Origin: CAVVMA01 sp963788205
GTDB lineage: Bacteria > Desulfobacterota > Binatia > Binatales > Binataceae
Assembly: GCA_963788205.1 (NCBI GenBank)
Contig: CAWBGG010000007.1
Location: 310,001-374,000 of the forward strand
Length of the DNA stretch: 64,000 nucleotides
Reading direction: 5' to 3'
Shown: one piece after another, positions 25,128 through 33,391 of the stretch
Layout of the letters: each line of letters begins with the position of its first letter
How positions within the stretch are numbered: position 1 is the stretch's first letter
The notes under the pieces: model-generated
Database searches by the model: none
What the model saw: the letters and a program-made list of their open reading frames with translations, nothing else
What the model was told of the DNA's origin: nothing
Program-made: the position numbers and the translations under genes

Positions 25128-25901
25128 ATGGGAATAGCTGAAGGCAAGCGCGCGCTGGTGGTCGGCGTGGCCAACGAAAAGAGCCTGGCGTGGTCGATCG
25201 CGCAGGAACTGGCGGGGCAAGGCGCGGCGGTCGCGATGACCTACCAGGGCGAGGTGCTGGAGCGGCGCGTGCGTCCGCTTGCCGAACAGATCAACGCTAC
25301 CGTAATCGGCGAGCTCGACGTCAACCGCGACGACCAAATCGCGGCGGTCTTCGGCAAGCTCAAAGAACTATGGGGCGGGCTGGATATGCTGGTCCATGCG
25401 GTCGCCTTTGCCGAGCGCGAGGACCTGCGCGATCGTTTTCTGAACGTCAGCCGCGCCAACTTCGCCCGCGCGCTCGAGATCAGCGCCTACTCGCTGGTCG
25501 CGCTGGCGCGCGCGGCAGAACCCTTGATCGAAGCGCGCGGCGGCGGCTCAATCCTGACGCTCAGCTATCTCGGCGCGGTCCGCGCGGTGCCGAATTACAA
25601 CGTGATGGGAGTGGCCAAGGCCGCGCTCGAAGCTTGCGTGCGATATCTCGCGCTCGACCTCGGCGCCAAGAACATCCGGGTCAACGCGCTCAGCGCCGCT
25701 CCGGCGCGTACGCTCTCCTCTTCCGCGATTCGCGGCTTTCACGACATGGCGCACGAGGTCGAGGCGCGCGCGCCGCTGCGCCGACAGATGAATCCCGGCG
25801 ATGTCGGCAGGATGGCCGCCGCGATGCTCAGCGACCTCGCCGGCGGCGTCACCGGGCAGACCATCTACGTAGATATGGGGTATAGTATCGTCGGTTTGTG
25901 A
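25128..25901 (+). CDS. fabI: Enoyl-[acyl-carrier-protein] reductase FabI
   Basis: 257 residues. MGIAEGKRALVVGVANEKSL then AWSIAQELAGQGAAVAMTYQ is the FabI dinucleotide-binding start (cf. MGFLSGKRILVTGVAS in E. coli). YNVMGVAKAALE gives the Y-x6-K catalytic pair of FabI rather than Y-x3-K of ordinary SDRs, and the C-terminus ends GQTIYVDMGYSIVG. Reduces trans-2-enoyl-ACP with NADH in the last step of each fatty-acid elongation cycle; target of triclosan and related inhibitors. A TTG 12 nt upstream is in frame, but the ATG matches the family start. Confidence 0.93.
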   Translation: MGIAEGKRALVVGVANEKSLAWSIAQELAGQGAAVAMTYQGEVLERRVRPLAEQINATVIGELDVNRDDQIAAVFGKLKELWGGLDMLVHAVAFAEREDLRDRFLNVSRANFARALEISAYSLVALARAAEPLIEARGGGSILTLSYLGAVRAVPNYNVMGVAKAALEACVRYLALDLGAKNIRVNALSAAPARTLSSSAIRGFHDMAHEVEARAPLRRQMNPGDVGRMAAAMLSDLAGGVTGQTIYVDMGYSIVGL

Positions 25902-25938
25902 GTAGTTCGCCGCGCGCGTTTAACGCAGGGAGGTCACG

Positions 25939-26727
25939 ATGCCGATCGTTCCCGAAGTCCTTCCGGTCGCCCAACTCTCCGACAACTTCGCCTACCTCGT
26001 GATCGATCCGGCCGCGCGAGTCTGCGGCGTGGTCGATTGCGCCGAGGCCGACAAAGTACTTGCTGAGGTCGCCAGCCGGGGGCTCGACCTGGTCGCTGTG
26101 ATGTCGACCCATTGGCATTTCGATCACGTCGGCGGCAATAACGATCTGCTCAGGGCCAGGCCCGCAATCAGGGTCTATGGAGCGCGCGCCGAGGGCGGCA
26201 GAATTCCCGGCCTCACCGACCCGCTCGACGACGGCGACACGCTCAAAATCGGCGCGCTCGAGGCGCGCGTAATCGGAATTCCGGCCCACACCAGCGGGCA
26301 CGTCGCGTACTACTTCCCGCAGCTTGCGGCCGTTTTCACCGGCGATACGATGTTTATCGCGGGATGCGGCCGCGTGTTCGAGGGCAAGGCCGCCACGATG
26401 GTCGAGTCGCTACGCAAGCTGGCGGCGCTGCCCGACGACACGCGCGTATACTGCGGCCACGAATACACCGAAAAGAACCTGCGCTTTGCGCTCACGCTCG
26501 AACCCAACAATGCGGACGTCAAGGCCAAGCACGAGTGGGCGCTAAGGATGCGCGCCGAGGGCAAGTGGACCGTGCCCTCGACGATCGGCGAAGAGAAGCG
26601 GATCAACCCGTTCCTGCGCATCGACAGCGCCGAGCTGCGCGCGACTCTCAAGCGCGCGGATCCGTCGCTGGCTGCCGATCCGGTGGCGATCTTCGCCAGA
26701 GCGCGGGAACTAAAGGATCACTTCTGA
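25939..26727 (+). CDS. gloB: Hydroxyacylglutathione hydrolase (glyoxalase II)
   Basis: 262 residues. MSTHWHFDHVGGNNDLL is the glyoxalase II version of the metal motif (THxHxDH), VFTGDTMFIAGCGRVFEGKA holds the second metal site and the C-terminal half has YCGHEYTEKNLRFALTLEPN and the substrate-binding lysine-rich stretch of the GloB tail. Length matches GloB (250-260). Hydrolyses S-lactoylglutathione to lactate and glutathione, detoxifying methylglyoxal, which implies glutathione use. A GGGAGG lies 9 nt before the ATG. Follows fabI by 37 bp, likely cotranscribed. Confidence 0.94.
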   Translation: MPIVPEVLPVAQLSDNFAYLVIDPAARVCGVVDCAEADKVLAEVASRGLDLVAVMSTHWHFDHVGGNNDLLRARPAIRVYGARAEGGRIPGLTDPLDDGDTLKIGALEARVIGIPAHTSGHVAYYFPQLAAVFTGDTMFIAGCGRVFEGKAATMVESLRKLAALPDDTRVYCGHEYTEKNLRFALTLEPNNADVKAKHEWALRMRAEGKWTVPSTIGEEKRINPFLRIDSAELRATLKRADPSLAADPVAIFARARELKDHF

Positions 26728-26789
26728 TGATTTGTACTTCTGGCTAATTGCACTTCCGGCTAATGGCCATCGTGAAGGAGGAACCGCCG

Positions 26790-26960
26790 ATGAAAACCAC
26801 AAGTCGCAAGCTGGGCCGCCGCGAGTTCATCAAGCGCGGCGCGCTCGCGGGCCTCGGCGTCGGGTTGATGTCTTTCGCGAAGCGAGCGGTCGCGGCGATC
26901 CCGGTTTCAGGCGTGAAGGGCTACCACGAGCTGCGGCCGCACCGGGATGCGGATCTCTGA
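26790..26960 (+). CDS. Aldo/keto reductase, N-terminal Tat leader fragment (frameshifted)
   Basis: 57 codons beginning MKTTSRKLGRREFIKRGALA then GLGVGLMSFAKRAVA. RREFIK is a twin-arginine motif and the cleavage site follows the hydrophobic region, so the reductase is exported folded by Tat. AAGGAGG lies 8 nt before the ATG. The frame ends at a stop 27 bases after an extra C at about 26934. Removing that base turns HELRPHRDADL into HELGRTGMRIS, the conserved start of the aldo/keto reductase encoded next. It is therefore the same gene as the next entry. Confidence 0.72.
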   Translation: MKTTSRKLGRREFIKRGALAGLGVGLMSFAKRAVAAIPVSGVKGYHELRPHRDADL

Positions 26961-28023
26961 CATCTCCTTCGGCTCGAGCGGTCTCCGCGCCGGCCAGGAG
27001 AATCTGGTCCTCAAAGCGCTCGACAGCGGGATCAACTATTTCGACACGGCCAACGACTACGGCGGCGGCGAGTCCGAGACGGCCATCGGAAACGCGCTGC
27101 GCGGCAAGCGCGACAAGGTCTTCATCGCCTCCAAGGTCTCGGCCTCGCCCGACGACCCCCGCGACGCGATCATGCAGGAGCTCGAGGCCAGCCTGCGCCG
27201 GCTCCAGACCGATCACGTCGACGTGTACTTCAACCACGCGGTCAATGATCTCGGGCGGCTTAAGAATCCCGAATGGTACGAGTTCGCTGCGCAGGCCAAA
27301 AAGCAGGGCAAGATCCGCTTCACCGGGGTCTCGGGCCACGCGGGCCGGCTCGCCGAATGCCTCGATTACGCGATCGATTCCGGACACTTCGACGTCATCC
27401 TGGGCGCCTACAACTTCGGCCAGGACCCGCGCTTCTATCAGCGCTTCCTGCGCAATTTCGACGTGATCGCCGTGCAGCCCGAATTGCCCCGCCTGATTCG
27501 CAAGGCCAAGGCTGCGGGCATGGGCTACATCGCGATGAAGACCCTGATGGGCGCGCGGCTCAACTCGATGCGTCCCTTCGAGACCAACGGCGCGAGCTTT
27601 CCGCAGGCCGCGTTCCGCTGGGTGCTGTCGAACCCCGATGTCGACGGGCTGGTCGTCACGATGAAGAGCGCGCCGCAGATCGACGAATATCTGGGCGCAT
27701 CGGGCACGCGCGCCGCCGCCGATGCCGACGCTCCGCTGCTGGCGCGCTACATGCGCCTCAACGGATCATCGCATTGCCGCCAGGGATGCGACGCGTGCGA
27801 GAGCTCATGCCCGGCCGGCGTGCCGATCGCGGATGTGTTGCGCACCCGGATGTACGCGCGGGACTACGGCGATCTGCGCCTGGCGCGCGACGAATACGCG
27901 CGGCTCGGTGCGGGCGCGGCGGTGTGCCTGAGCTGCGCGCATCACGCCTGCGCGGGCGCCTGCCCGCATGGAGTCGCGACCCACGAGCTCGCCGGCGCCA
28001 CCCATCTGACGCTCTCGTGTTGA
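26947..28023 (+). CDS. Aldo/keto reductase with C-terminal cysteine-rich (ferredoxin-like) domain
   Basis: 358 residues in this frame; truly begins at about 26935 after the frameshift. TIM-barrel AKR: INYFDTANDYGGGESETA holds the catalytic Asp and Tyr, VFIASKVSASPD the Lys, VDVYFNHAVND the His. Residues about 275-358 are cysteine-rich: SHCRQGCDACESSCPAGVPI and AVCLSCAHHACAGACPHGVA, two clusters of Cys compatible with [4Fe-4S] binding, a layout known in iron-sulfur AKRs. With the Tat leader this predicts a periplasmic, cofactor-loaded oxidoreductase. Substrate unknown. No obvious partner gene follows. Confidence 0.85.
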   Translation: MRISDISFGSSGLRAGQENLVLKALDSGINYFDTANDYGGGESETAIGNALRGKRDKVFIASKVSASPDDPRDAIMQELEASLRRLQTDHVDVYFNHAVNDLGRLKNPEWYEFAAQAKKQGKIRFTGVSGHAGRLAECLDYAIDSGHFDVILGAYNFGQDPRFYQRFLRNFDVIAVQPELPRLIRKAKAAGMGYIAMKTLMGARLNSMRPFETNGASFPQAAFRWVLSNPDVDGLVVTMKSAPQIDEYLGASGTRAAADADAPLLARYMRLNGSSHCRQGCDACESSCPAGVPIADVLRTRMYARDYGDLRLARDEYARLGAGAAVCLSCAHHACAGACPHGVATHELAGATHLTLSC

Positions 28024-28087
28024 TGGCCGTGCCCTGCTCCGGCGGGTTGCATCGCAGGAAAATCTTCAGGCCGGCGCCAAACCGCGC

Positions 28088-28116
28088 TTGACTCTGCTGT
28101 AGAATTAGTTTACATT
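28088..28116 (+). promoter_or_regulatory. Sigma-70-like promoter giving a leaderless transcript
   Basis: -35 TTGACT (28088-28093), 17-bp spacer, -10 TACATT (28111-28116). The next ATG is at 28126, nine bases after the -10, so transcription would start at or next to the initiation codon. There is no Shine-Dalgarno, consistent with leaderless translation. Confidence 0.55.
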
Positions 28117-28125
28117 TTGTTACAG

Positions 28126-28326
28126 ATGAGCGGCAGGAGGCAGCCCCAAGTGCAGCGCAACGGGATTCTGGAGCAGCTACGCTCCGACGACAAGCTGATG
28201 GCCGCACACCGCATTACCTCCGACGAGCTGAATTTCCTCGCCAAGGTCGATATGTTCGGGAGTCTGACCAGCGTGACCGACGTGCTCTTCATTCTCAAGA
28301 ACATCCGCACCAACACCTCCGCGTAG
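28126..28326 (+). CDS. Small protein of unknown function, 66 residues
   Basis: MSGRRQPQVQRNGILEQLRS then DDKLMAAHRITSDELNFLAK, VDMFGSLTSVTDVLFILKN. Moderately charged, without a signal or hydrophobic stretch, rich in short helices; I do not recognise a family. The promoter at 28088 with a -10 nine bases before the ATG supports expression from a leaderless message. The stop codon TAG is formed by the edge of the MITE at 28324; without the insertion the same position reads TAA, so the protein would end identically. Codon use is slightly less GC-biased than the neighbours. Confidence 0.5.
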   Translation: MSGRRQPQVQRNGILEQLRSDDKLMAAHRITSDELNFLAKVDMFGSLTSVTDVLFILKNIRTNTSA

Positions 28327-28481
28327 TGCCGTTCCAACTTGTTGTTCCGAATTGTGACGGGCCCGTTCCAGCCCGCCACGTTTTCCCGGTGCCGGCGCTC
28401 GCTTCAGGCGCATCGAACGGGGCAAGCCATACCAATGCATCGGAGCCGCCCCTCTAGGCGCAAATAGTTGGAACGGCACTA
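28324..28481. mobile_element. MITE with 16-bp inverted ends and TA target duplication
   Basis: Perfect inverted repeats: TAGTGCCGTTCCAACT (28324-28339) and AGTTGGAACGGCACTA (28466-28481). Both outer ends begin or end with TA, the target site used by IS630/Tc1-mariner elements, so the element proper is GTGCC...GGCAC of 154 bp with a TA duplication. It contains no open frame for a transposase, hence a non-autonomous MITE. It lies between the 66-residue gene and tetR; the remaining 120 bp to 28601 show no gene. Confidence 0.8.
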
Positions 28482-28601
28482 ATCCGGGACCCACATCGGG
28501 GCGGATCGCACCCGGCTGCGCCGATTCTTTGCCAAGCCCCCGTTGTTCGCGATAGTTTCCCTTCCCTGTGCGTGATAATCCGTGCGTGACATTCGTGTCG
28601 A

Positions 28602-29249
28602 ATGGATGATCCCATCTCCGCTCTCTCACCCGCGGCGCGGCCCCGGCGCGGCAGGCCGGCACAGACGCGCGCGCGCCTGATCGCCGCCGCGGTCCGGGCC
28701 TTTAACCGCGACAGCTACTTCGGCACCGACTCCAACCGCATCGCGCGCGCGGCCGGCTACGCTCCGGCGACTTTCTACAAGCACTTTCCCGACAAGCGCG
28801 CGATTTTCCTGGCCGCCTACGAGGCCTGGGTCACCGCCGAATGGAGCGCGATCGCGCAGTCGCTGGCCAGGGAGCGCAGCGCCGAGGAAACCGCCGCCGA
28901 GCTGGTGAAGCTTTCGCTGCATCATCATCGGCGATGGCGCGGGCTGCGCAGCAGCCTGCGCGCGCTGGTCGCACAGGACGCGATAGTGCGCAGCTTCTAC
29001 CGCGCCCAGCGCCGCCGCCAACTCAAGATCCTGGCCAGCCTGCGGCGCTCCGAGCGCCAAGATCGGGCTAGAGAAGATCGGGCCGGAGAAGAAGACGCGA
29101 TCTTACTCTTCACGATGGAGCGCGTTTGCGACGCACTGGCCGAAGGCGAAGTCGCCGCGCTCGGCTTGAGCGCGGAAGCAACCTCGGCGCTGTTGCGCGA
29201 GATCGTCCTGCGCCATATCCGTGGGAGCGTCGGTAGCACGCCAGCCTGA
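28602..29249 (+). CDS. TetR family transcriptional regulator
   Basis: 215 residues. RGRPAQTRARLIAAAVRAFN starts the DNA-binding domain, and IARAAGYAPATFYKHFPDKR is the helix-turn-helix with the TFYKHFPDK signature. The C-terminal ligand domain has a basic insertion (RSERQDRAREDRAGEE). The effector and operator are not visible; no palindromic operator stands out nearby. It is monocistronic, downstream of a MITE. The N-terminal extension MDDPISALSPAARPR is longer than usual but in frame with codon bias. Confidence 0.88.
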   Translation: MDDPISALSPAARPRRGRPAQTRARLIAAAVRAFNRDSYFGTDSNRIARAAGYAPATFYKHFPDKRAIFLAAYEAWVTAEWSAIAQSLARERSAEETAAELVKLSLHHHRRWRGLRSSLRALVAQDAIVRSFYRAQRRRQLKILASLRRSERQDRAREDRAGEEDAILLFTMERVCDALAEGEVAALGLSAEATSALLREIVLRHIRGSVGSTPA

Positions 29250-29832
29250 AAAATCGCGCACGCGAAAATCGCTGCGCGTTGACCCTTCGCGGAGTTTACC
29301 ATGAGGCTGCTCGAAGGGTGCCAGTGCCTTTTCCGAAGTAGGACCGCCGTATGCGCCGGGGGCGACTCGCCGGTCATTTGATCGGTGAACGCGCCCAAAC
29401 GGAAGGTCTGCGCACTCCCTGTTGTCAGGCGCGCGAAGCACATGGCCATCGCTTGTTAAAGGGAGGACCTGTGGGTCAGAAAATCGCGAAGGCTTCCAGC
29501 CTCGCTCTGAAAGGGGCCGCCCCTCCTGCGTTCACGGCCCGGGCGACGGGTAATCGTCAGGCGCGCTCAATCCCGCGCGCGCAACCTGCTCAAGATTTTG
29601 CACGCGTAAAGCGCCGATCGCGACCTGCGCCGGCCAGGCCGGTCATTCCGTCGGCAAAATCTACCAGACGAAGTTTCGACGACCGCCGGTCGCCATTGAC
29701 TTCGAGGCGGTTAATGCTACGCTCTGCGCGGCTTGAAAAACTGGATTCGCGCCCGGGCGGAGAGTGCGATTGACAGAACCGAAGGGGTCAGCTGCGGACG
29801 AGTCGTCTGAGGTTGCAACGCGAGGCTAGCCG
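29250..29832. other. Intergenic stretch without a supported gene
   Basis: 583 bases between tetR and the large secreted protein. One weak candidate frame from a GTG at 29471 (preceded by GGGAGG) to 29773 encodes about 100 basic, low-complexity residues with no signal or motif; I do not call it. No repeat, RNA gene or terminator stands out. Confidence 0.4.
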
Positions 29833-32800
29833 ATGGGGCGCCGGATCGCAGAAGTGAGCTTCGTTGTCTTGACCGCTGCGATTTTGGTCGCTTCCAACGT
29901 TTCTGCACAAACTGTGGACAACTCGACGGTGCAAACGGAAACGAGCTCGCTGAGCCTCCCCGCAGGGTCCTCGACGTACCTCTTTGGATATGCCACGGGA
30001 GGCGGCTTTGCGAGCAGCGACTTGACGACAGGCCAGAATACCTCGGTCACGGACCCCGACGGGTTTGAGTCCGCGGCACTTGCCGTCACTTCGTCTAACT
30101 CCGACTCGTTCTCTACCTCAACCGTCTATCAGGTCATGGCCGGAGTTGGGGTGTCGAACTACTCAAGCTTAACGGCTACGTACGGGTCCAATTCCGGCCC
30201 TGGGCAGCCGCCAAGCGCTACGACTGGTTGGACTTTGAGTGCCTCCGCCAATCTCACCGTCTCAATTCCAGGAAGCTTGGTCGTCCTCATTGGCTTGGGC
30301 AGCAGCCAGCAGGCGATCTCGATTAGCGGCGTCCCAGGCCTCATGGTCGATGGCTCCAGCACGGTCGCGGCCGTCGAGATCGCCCACGCGTATCCGAGTG
30401 TCGGTAGCTACACCGTAACGGTAAATACCGTCGCTAGCGCGGCGCTGCAGGATCCTGACCACGCCGCAGATCTAGTCGGAGCTTTCGTCTTCACGCCAGG
30501 CTCACCGCCCGGCATAGGCCCGACCCCAACACCAACACCGACCCCGACTCCGAGGCCAACGCCGATGCCCACGCCGACCTCGGCGCCGGCCCAGACGCCG
30601 CAGATTACCTCGGTGCAATTCTCCGGAGGCCCGGGAAATTACACGCTCACGATCACAGGCAGCGGGTTTGGCGGTCCGATCATATCGCCGCTCCCGTTCC
30701 GTGGAGACGCATCGAATTTCCGTATCGGTGATGAGGCTCAGATAGGTCACGGCGAGTGGGGATACTCGGGTGACGCGGACGCACTGACCTATCAAGCCTG
30801 GTCAGACAGCAGCATAACGGTATCGGGTTTCGGCGCTCAGCCTGGAGATGCGATCTCTATCGCGCTGTGGAATTCAAGTTCGGGGATAGCAACGACGTGG
30901 GGAGGCAATGTTCCCGGCATCTCTACTCCGCAGATAACCTCAGTGCAGCTTGCGGGTACAGGACAGAACCTGCAGATCACCGTGAGCGGTTCCGGGTTCG
31001 GCCCGGCGCCGGTCTCGATGCCGTTTTCCGGTGACCTGAACTACTTCGATTTTGGAGACTTCCGGGCACATTGTGGAGCAGGGTCAGCGCTCTTTGCCGC
31101 CGGGTCCGCTAGATGGGGGGTGCAGAGGCCGGACGCGGTGACGCTCAATTATCAGTCCTGGTCCAATACGCAAATCGTGATATCCGGCTTCGGGGGCGGA
31201 TACGGCTCGGGATGCGCGACGTACCAGGCTGGCGATCCGCTTGCTATCACGGTTTGGAGCACGTCCAACCTAAGCTTTACCGGGGCGCAGACAGCGTGGG
31301 GTGGCTCAGGGGCACCGACGACGACCTCGGCACCAACCGGCACGCCGGCGCCGGCGCCAAGTGCAACGCCGGTATTCACGCCTCCTCTGACCGCTGCGCC
31401 GACCCAGACCCCGACGTCTGCTCCGACCTCTACAGGATTCGCATGCGCACCGGCCCCCGCAGCCGCCATGGCCACGACTTGGGAGGCTGCCAAAGCGGCC
31501 AGCGGCAAGCCGCCAACCATCAAGGCGATCAGCTTCGGCAAGCAGGCGCTGGGCACCACGAGCGCGTCGGTGACCGCGACTCTGAAAAACACCACAGCCA
31601 GGCCGATGACCATCACCGGCATCACGCTCAAGGGTAACTCCGATGATTTCGGGGGGAACGACGGCTGCATCGCCCAGACGCTTCCGCCAAACGCGAGTTG
31701 CTACGTGTCGGTGGTTTTCAAACCCTCCAAGGCGGGCGCGCGCAGCGCCACGCTGAGCATCACCACCAGCAGTCCAAAGTTAACAGCCAAACTCTCGGGC
31801 ATCGGAGAGAGCCCCAAAGTCGCGTCGCTCAGCTCCAGGTCCCAGGCGGCGTTCAGCCAAGTAACGCTCAACGGTTCCGGCTTCGCGCCGGACGCGCCCG
31901 TGCTGGTCACCTTCACCGAAAAACTCAAGGGCCAGCCGGTGCTCTCGATTCCCGAAGCTGCGGCGCAGAACAACGGCGCATCGATCGTGTTGACGGTGCC
32001 GCCAGTGATCGATCAAGCCACCGGCGGGCTGGTCTCGGGCAGCGCCACGCTCAGCGTGCAGGAGGCGCTGGCTTCGGGGCTGACGACATTGAGCGCTAAA
32101 TCGCCGTCGCTCAAGATAACCGTGCCGCCTGCGAACCCTTCGTTGTCACCCGAACAAGCCACGCTGGCCTTCCTGCAAGGCGAGCAAGGCTTCGCCATCC
32201 AGCTTCAGACCGATATCGTCGGCACACCGCTGGGGACCAGCGCGCTGTCGAGCTCGCTCGGTCAACTGGTGGGCTCGCTCAACAGCCTGATTGCTGCGAT
32301 CGGCAGCGCTGCCACGACCACGCTGGGGAGCGTCGGCGGCGTCAACGTGACGGTTGACCAAAGCACCTTGACCAGTGCCGAGACCCAGCTTCTGGCGATG
32401 CTCACGACGCTGGCTGGCGGAGGCGGATCGCAATCCGCCCCAGCGTCGCGGTTGGGCGGCCCGACTATCAGGTCGCAGGCCAGCGGCGGCGGATGTCTCG
32501 CCGCCGAGGCCGCGCAGGCGCTCAACGATACGGGCAATCCGGCCGCGTTCACCAGCGACATTGCGCAGTTGTTCCTGGCCTCGGAGAGTTCGCCGGCCTG
32601 CCAGCAGCCGGGGGCGGCCGCCGCGGCGGCGGGGATCGTCAACGGCGCGGTGGGCGTGGCCCTGGGAGTCATCTCGCAAGCCGGCAATCAGCAGGTGGCG
32701 ATGTTGGCGCCGGCGGAAGCGCTGGTTTACGCCAACCTCGGTCCTGGCAGTCAGTTGATCAGTACAGGAGTATCGCTGGCCCAGACCTCCGACCCGGCGC

Positions 32801-33282
32801 GCCAGGCGGTCGAGAGCTCTGCGCAAGCCTTCAATCTGGGCGCGAGCAATCAGGTCAGCACCGCGGTGATGCAGAGCTTGGGTCTGTTGCAGAATACCTA
32901 TGCCAGCACCAGCCAGACCGCGACTTCATTCGATGAGGCCGCGCCGCCCTTCGACGGTACTTACTCGGGCAACTTCACCGGTACGCAATTCTTCACCGGT
33001 GGGAGTTCCTGTTCGATAAGTGGCGCGCTTGCCATGGGCGTGGCCGGCTCGATCATAACCGTAAGTGCGCCCGCGGTGGGCGGCGGCGCGCTGACCAACG
33101 ACAGCGGCAGTTTCACGATTGGCGGTCTCGGCGGAACCGGCGGGTCGTGCTCGTTTACGGGAATCTTTTCGGTCAACCCTGCCGGAGCCGCGACCGCGTC
33201 CGGCACCTGGTTGTGTATCGCGCCGCCTTCATCCTCCGGCTTCACTTCCGCCAACGGGACCTGGTCCGCGTCCAAGCAATAG
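29833..33282 (+). CDS. Large secreted protein with Ig-like/IPT modules, Thr-Pro linker and anchor-D-type domain
   Basis: 1149 residues. Sec signal (VVLTAAILVASNVSAQ). Residues 30-215: beta-rich module of unknown type. Residues 225-260: Thr-Pro linker (TPTPTPTPTPRPTPMPTPTS). Residues 265-500: two IPT/TIG-like repeats (ITSVQFSGGPGNYTLTITGS and ITSVQLAGTGQNLQITVSGS) each with a PFSGD/PFRGD loop. A second Thr-Pro/Ala linker follows. Residues 575-665: choice-of-anchor-D-type domain (ISFGKQALGTTSASVTATLK). The C-terminal 450 residues are Ala/Ser/Gly-rich helical and end in a small beta domain (GTYSGNFTGTQF). No enzyme motif. Likely an extracellular adhesin or matrix protein. Confidence 0.8.
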   Translation: MGRRIAEVSFVVLTAAILVASNVSAQTVDNSTVQTETSSLSLPAGSSTYLFGYATGGGFASSDLTTGQNTSVTDPDGFESAALAVTSSNSDSFSTSTVYQVMAGVGVSNYSSLTATYGSNSGPGQPPSATTGWTLSASANLTVSIPGSLVVLIGLGSSQQAISISGVPGLMVDGSSTVAAVEIAHAYPSVGSYTVTVNTVASAALQDPDHAADLVGAFVFTPGSPPGIGPTPTPTPTPTPRPTPMPTPTSAPAQTPQITSVQFSGGPGNYTLTITGSGFGGPIISPLPFRGDASNFRIGDEAQIGHGEWGYSGDADALTYQAWSDSSITVSGFGAQPGDAISIALWNSSSGIATTWGGNVPGISTPQITSVQLAGTGQNLQITVSGSGFGPAPVSMPFSGDLNYFDFGDFRAHCGAGSALFAAGSARWGVQRPDAVTLNYQSWSNTQIVISGFGGGYGSGCATYQAGDPLAITVWSTSNLSFTGAQTAWGGSGAPTTTSAPTGTPAPAPSATPVFTPPLTAAPTQTPTSAPTSTGFACAPAPAAAMATTWEAAKAASGKPPTIKAISFGKQALGTTSASVTATLKNTTARPMTITGITLKGNSDDFGGNDGCIAQTLPPNASCYVSVVFKPSKAGARSATLSITTSSPKLTAKLSGIGESPKVASLSSRSQAAFSQVTLNGSGFAPDAPVLVTFTEKLKGQPVLSIPEAAAQNNGASIVLTVPPVIDQATGGLVSGSATLSVQEALASGLTTLSAKSPSLKITVPPANPSLSPEQATLAFLQGEQGFAIQLQTDIVGTPLGTSALSSSLGQLVGSLNSLIAAIGSAATTTLGSVGGVNVTVDQSTLTSAETQLLAMLTTLAGGGGSQSAPASRLGGPTIRSQASGGGCLAAEAAQALNDTGNPAAFTSDIAQLFLASESSPACQQPGAAAAAAGIVNGAVGVALGVISQAGNQQVAMLAPAEALVYANLGPGSQLISTGVSLAQTSDPARQAVESSAQAFNLGASNQVSTAVMQSLGLLQNTYASTSQTATSFDEAAPPFDGTYSGNFTGTQFFTGGSSCSISGALAMGVAGSIITVSAPAVGGGALTNDSGSFTIGGLGGTGGSCSFTGIFSVNPAGAATASGTWLCIAPPSSSGFTSANGTWSASKQ

Positions 33283-33391
33283 CTCCTCCACTCGTTCATT
33301 TCGCCGATGTCGCGTCGGCGCCCTGAACTGATACATTTTGGGAGCGGCACCACTCGCCTGCAGCTCACGATGCCCGCGTTCTACCCGATGT

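Noticed and set aside
29471..29773. Frame of about 100 codons after a GGGAGG
   Set aside because: Basic low-complexity product, no domain; could be chance in GC-rich DNA.
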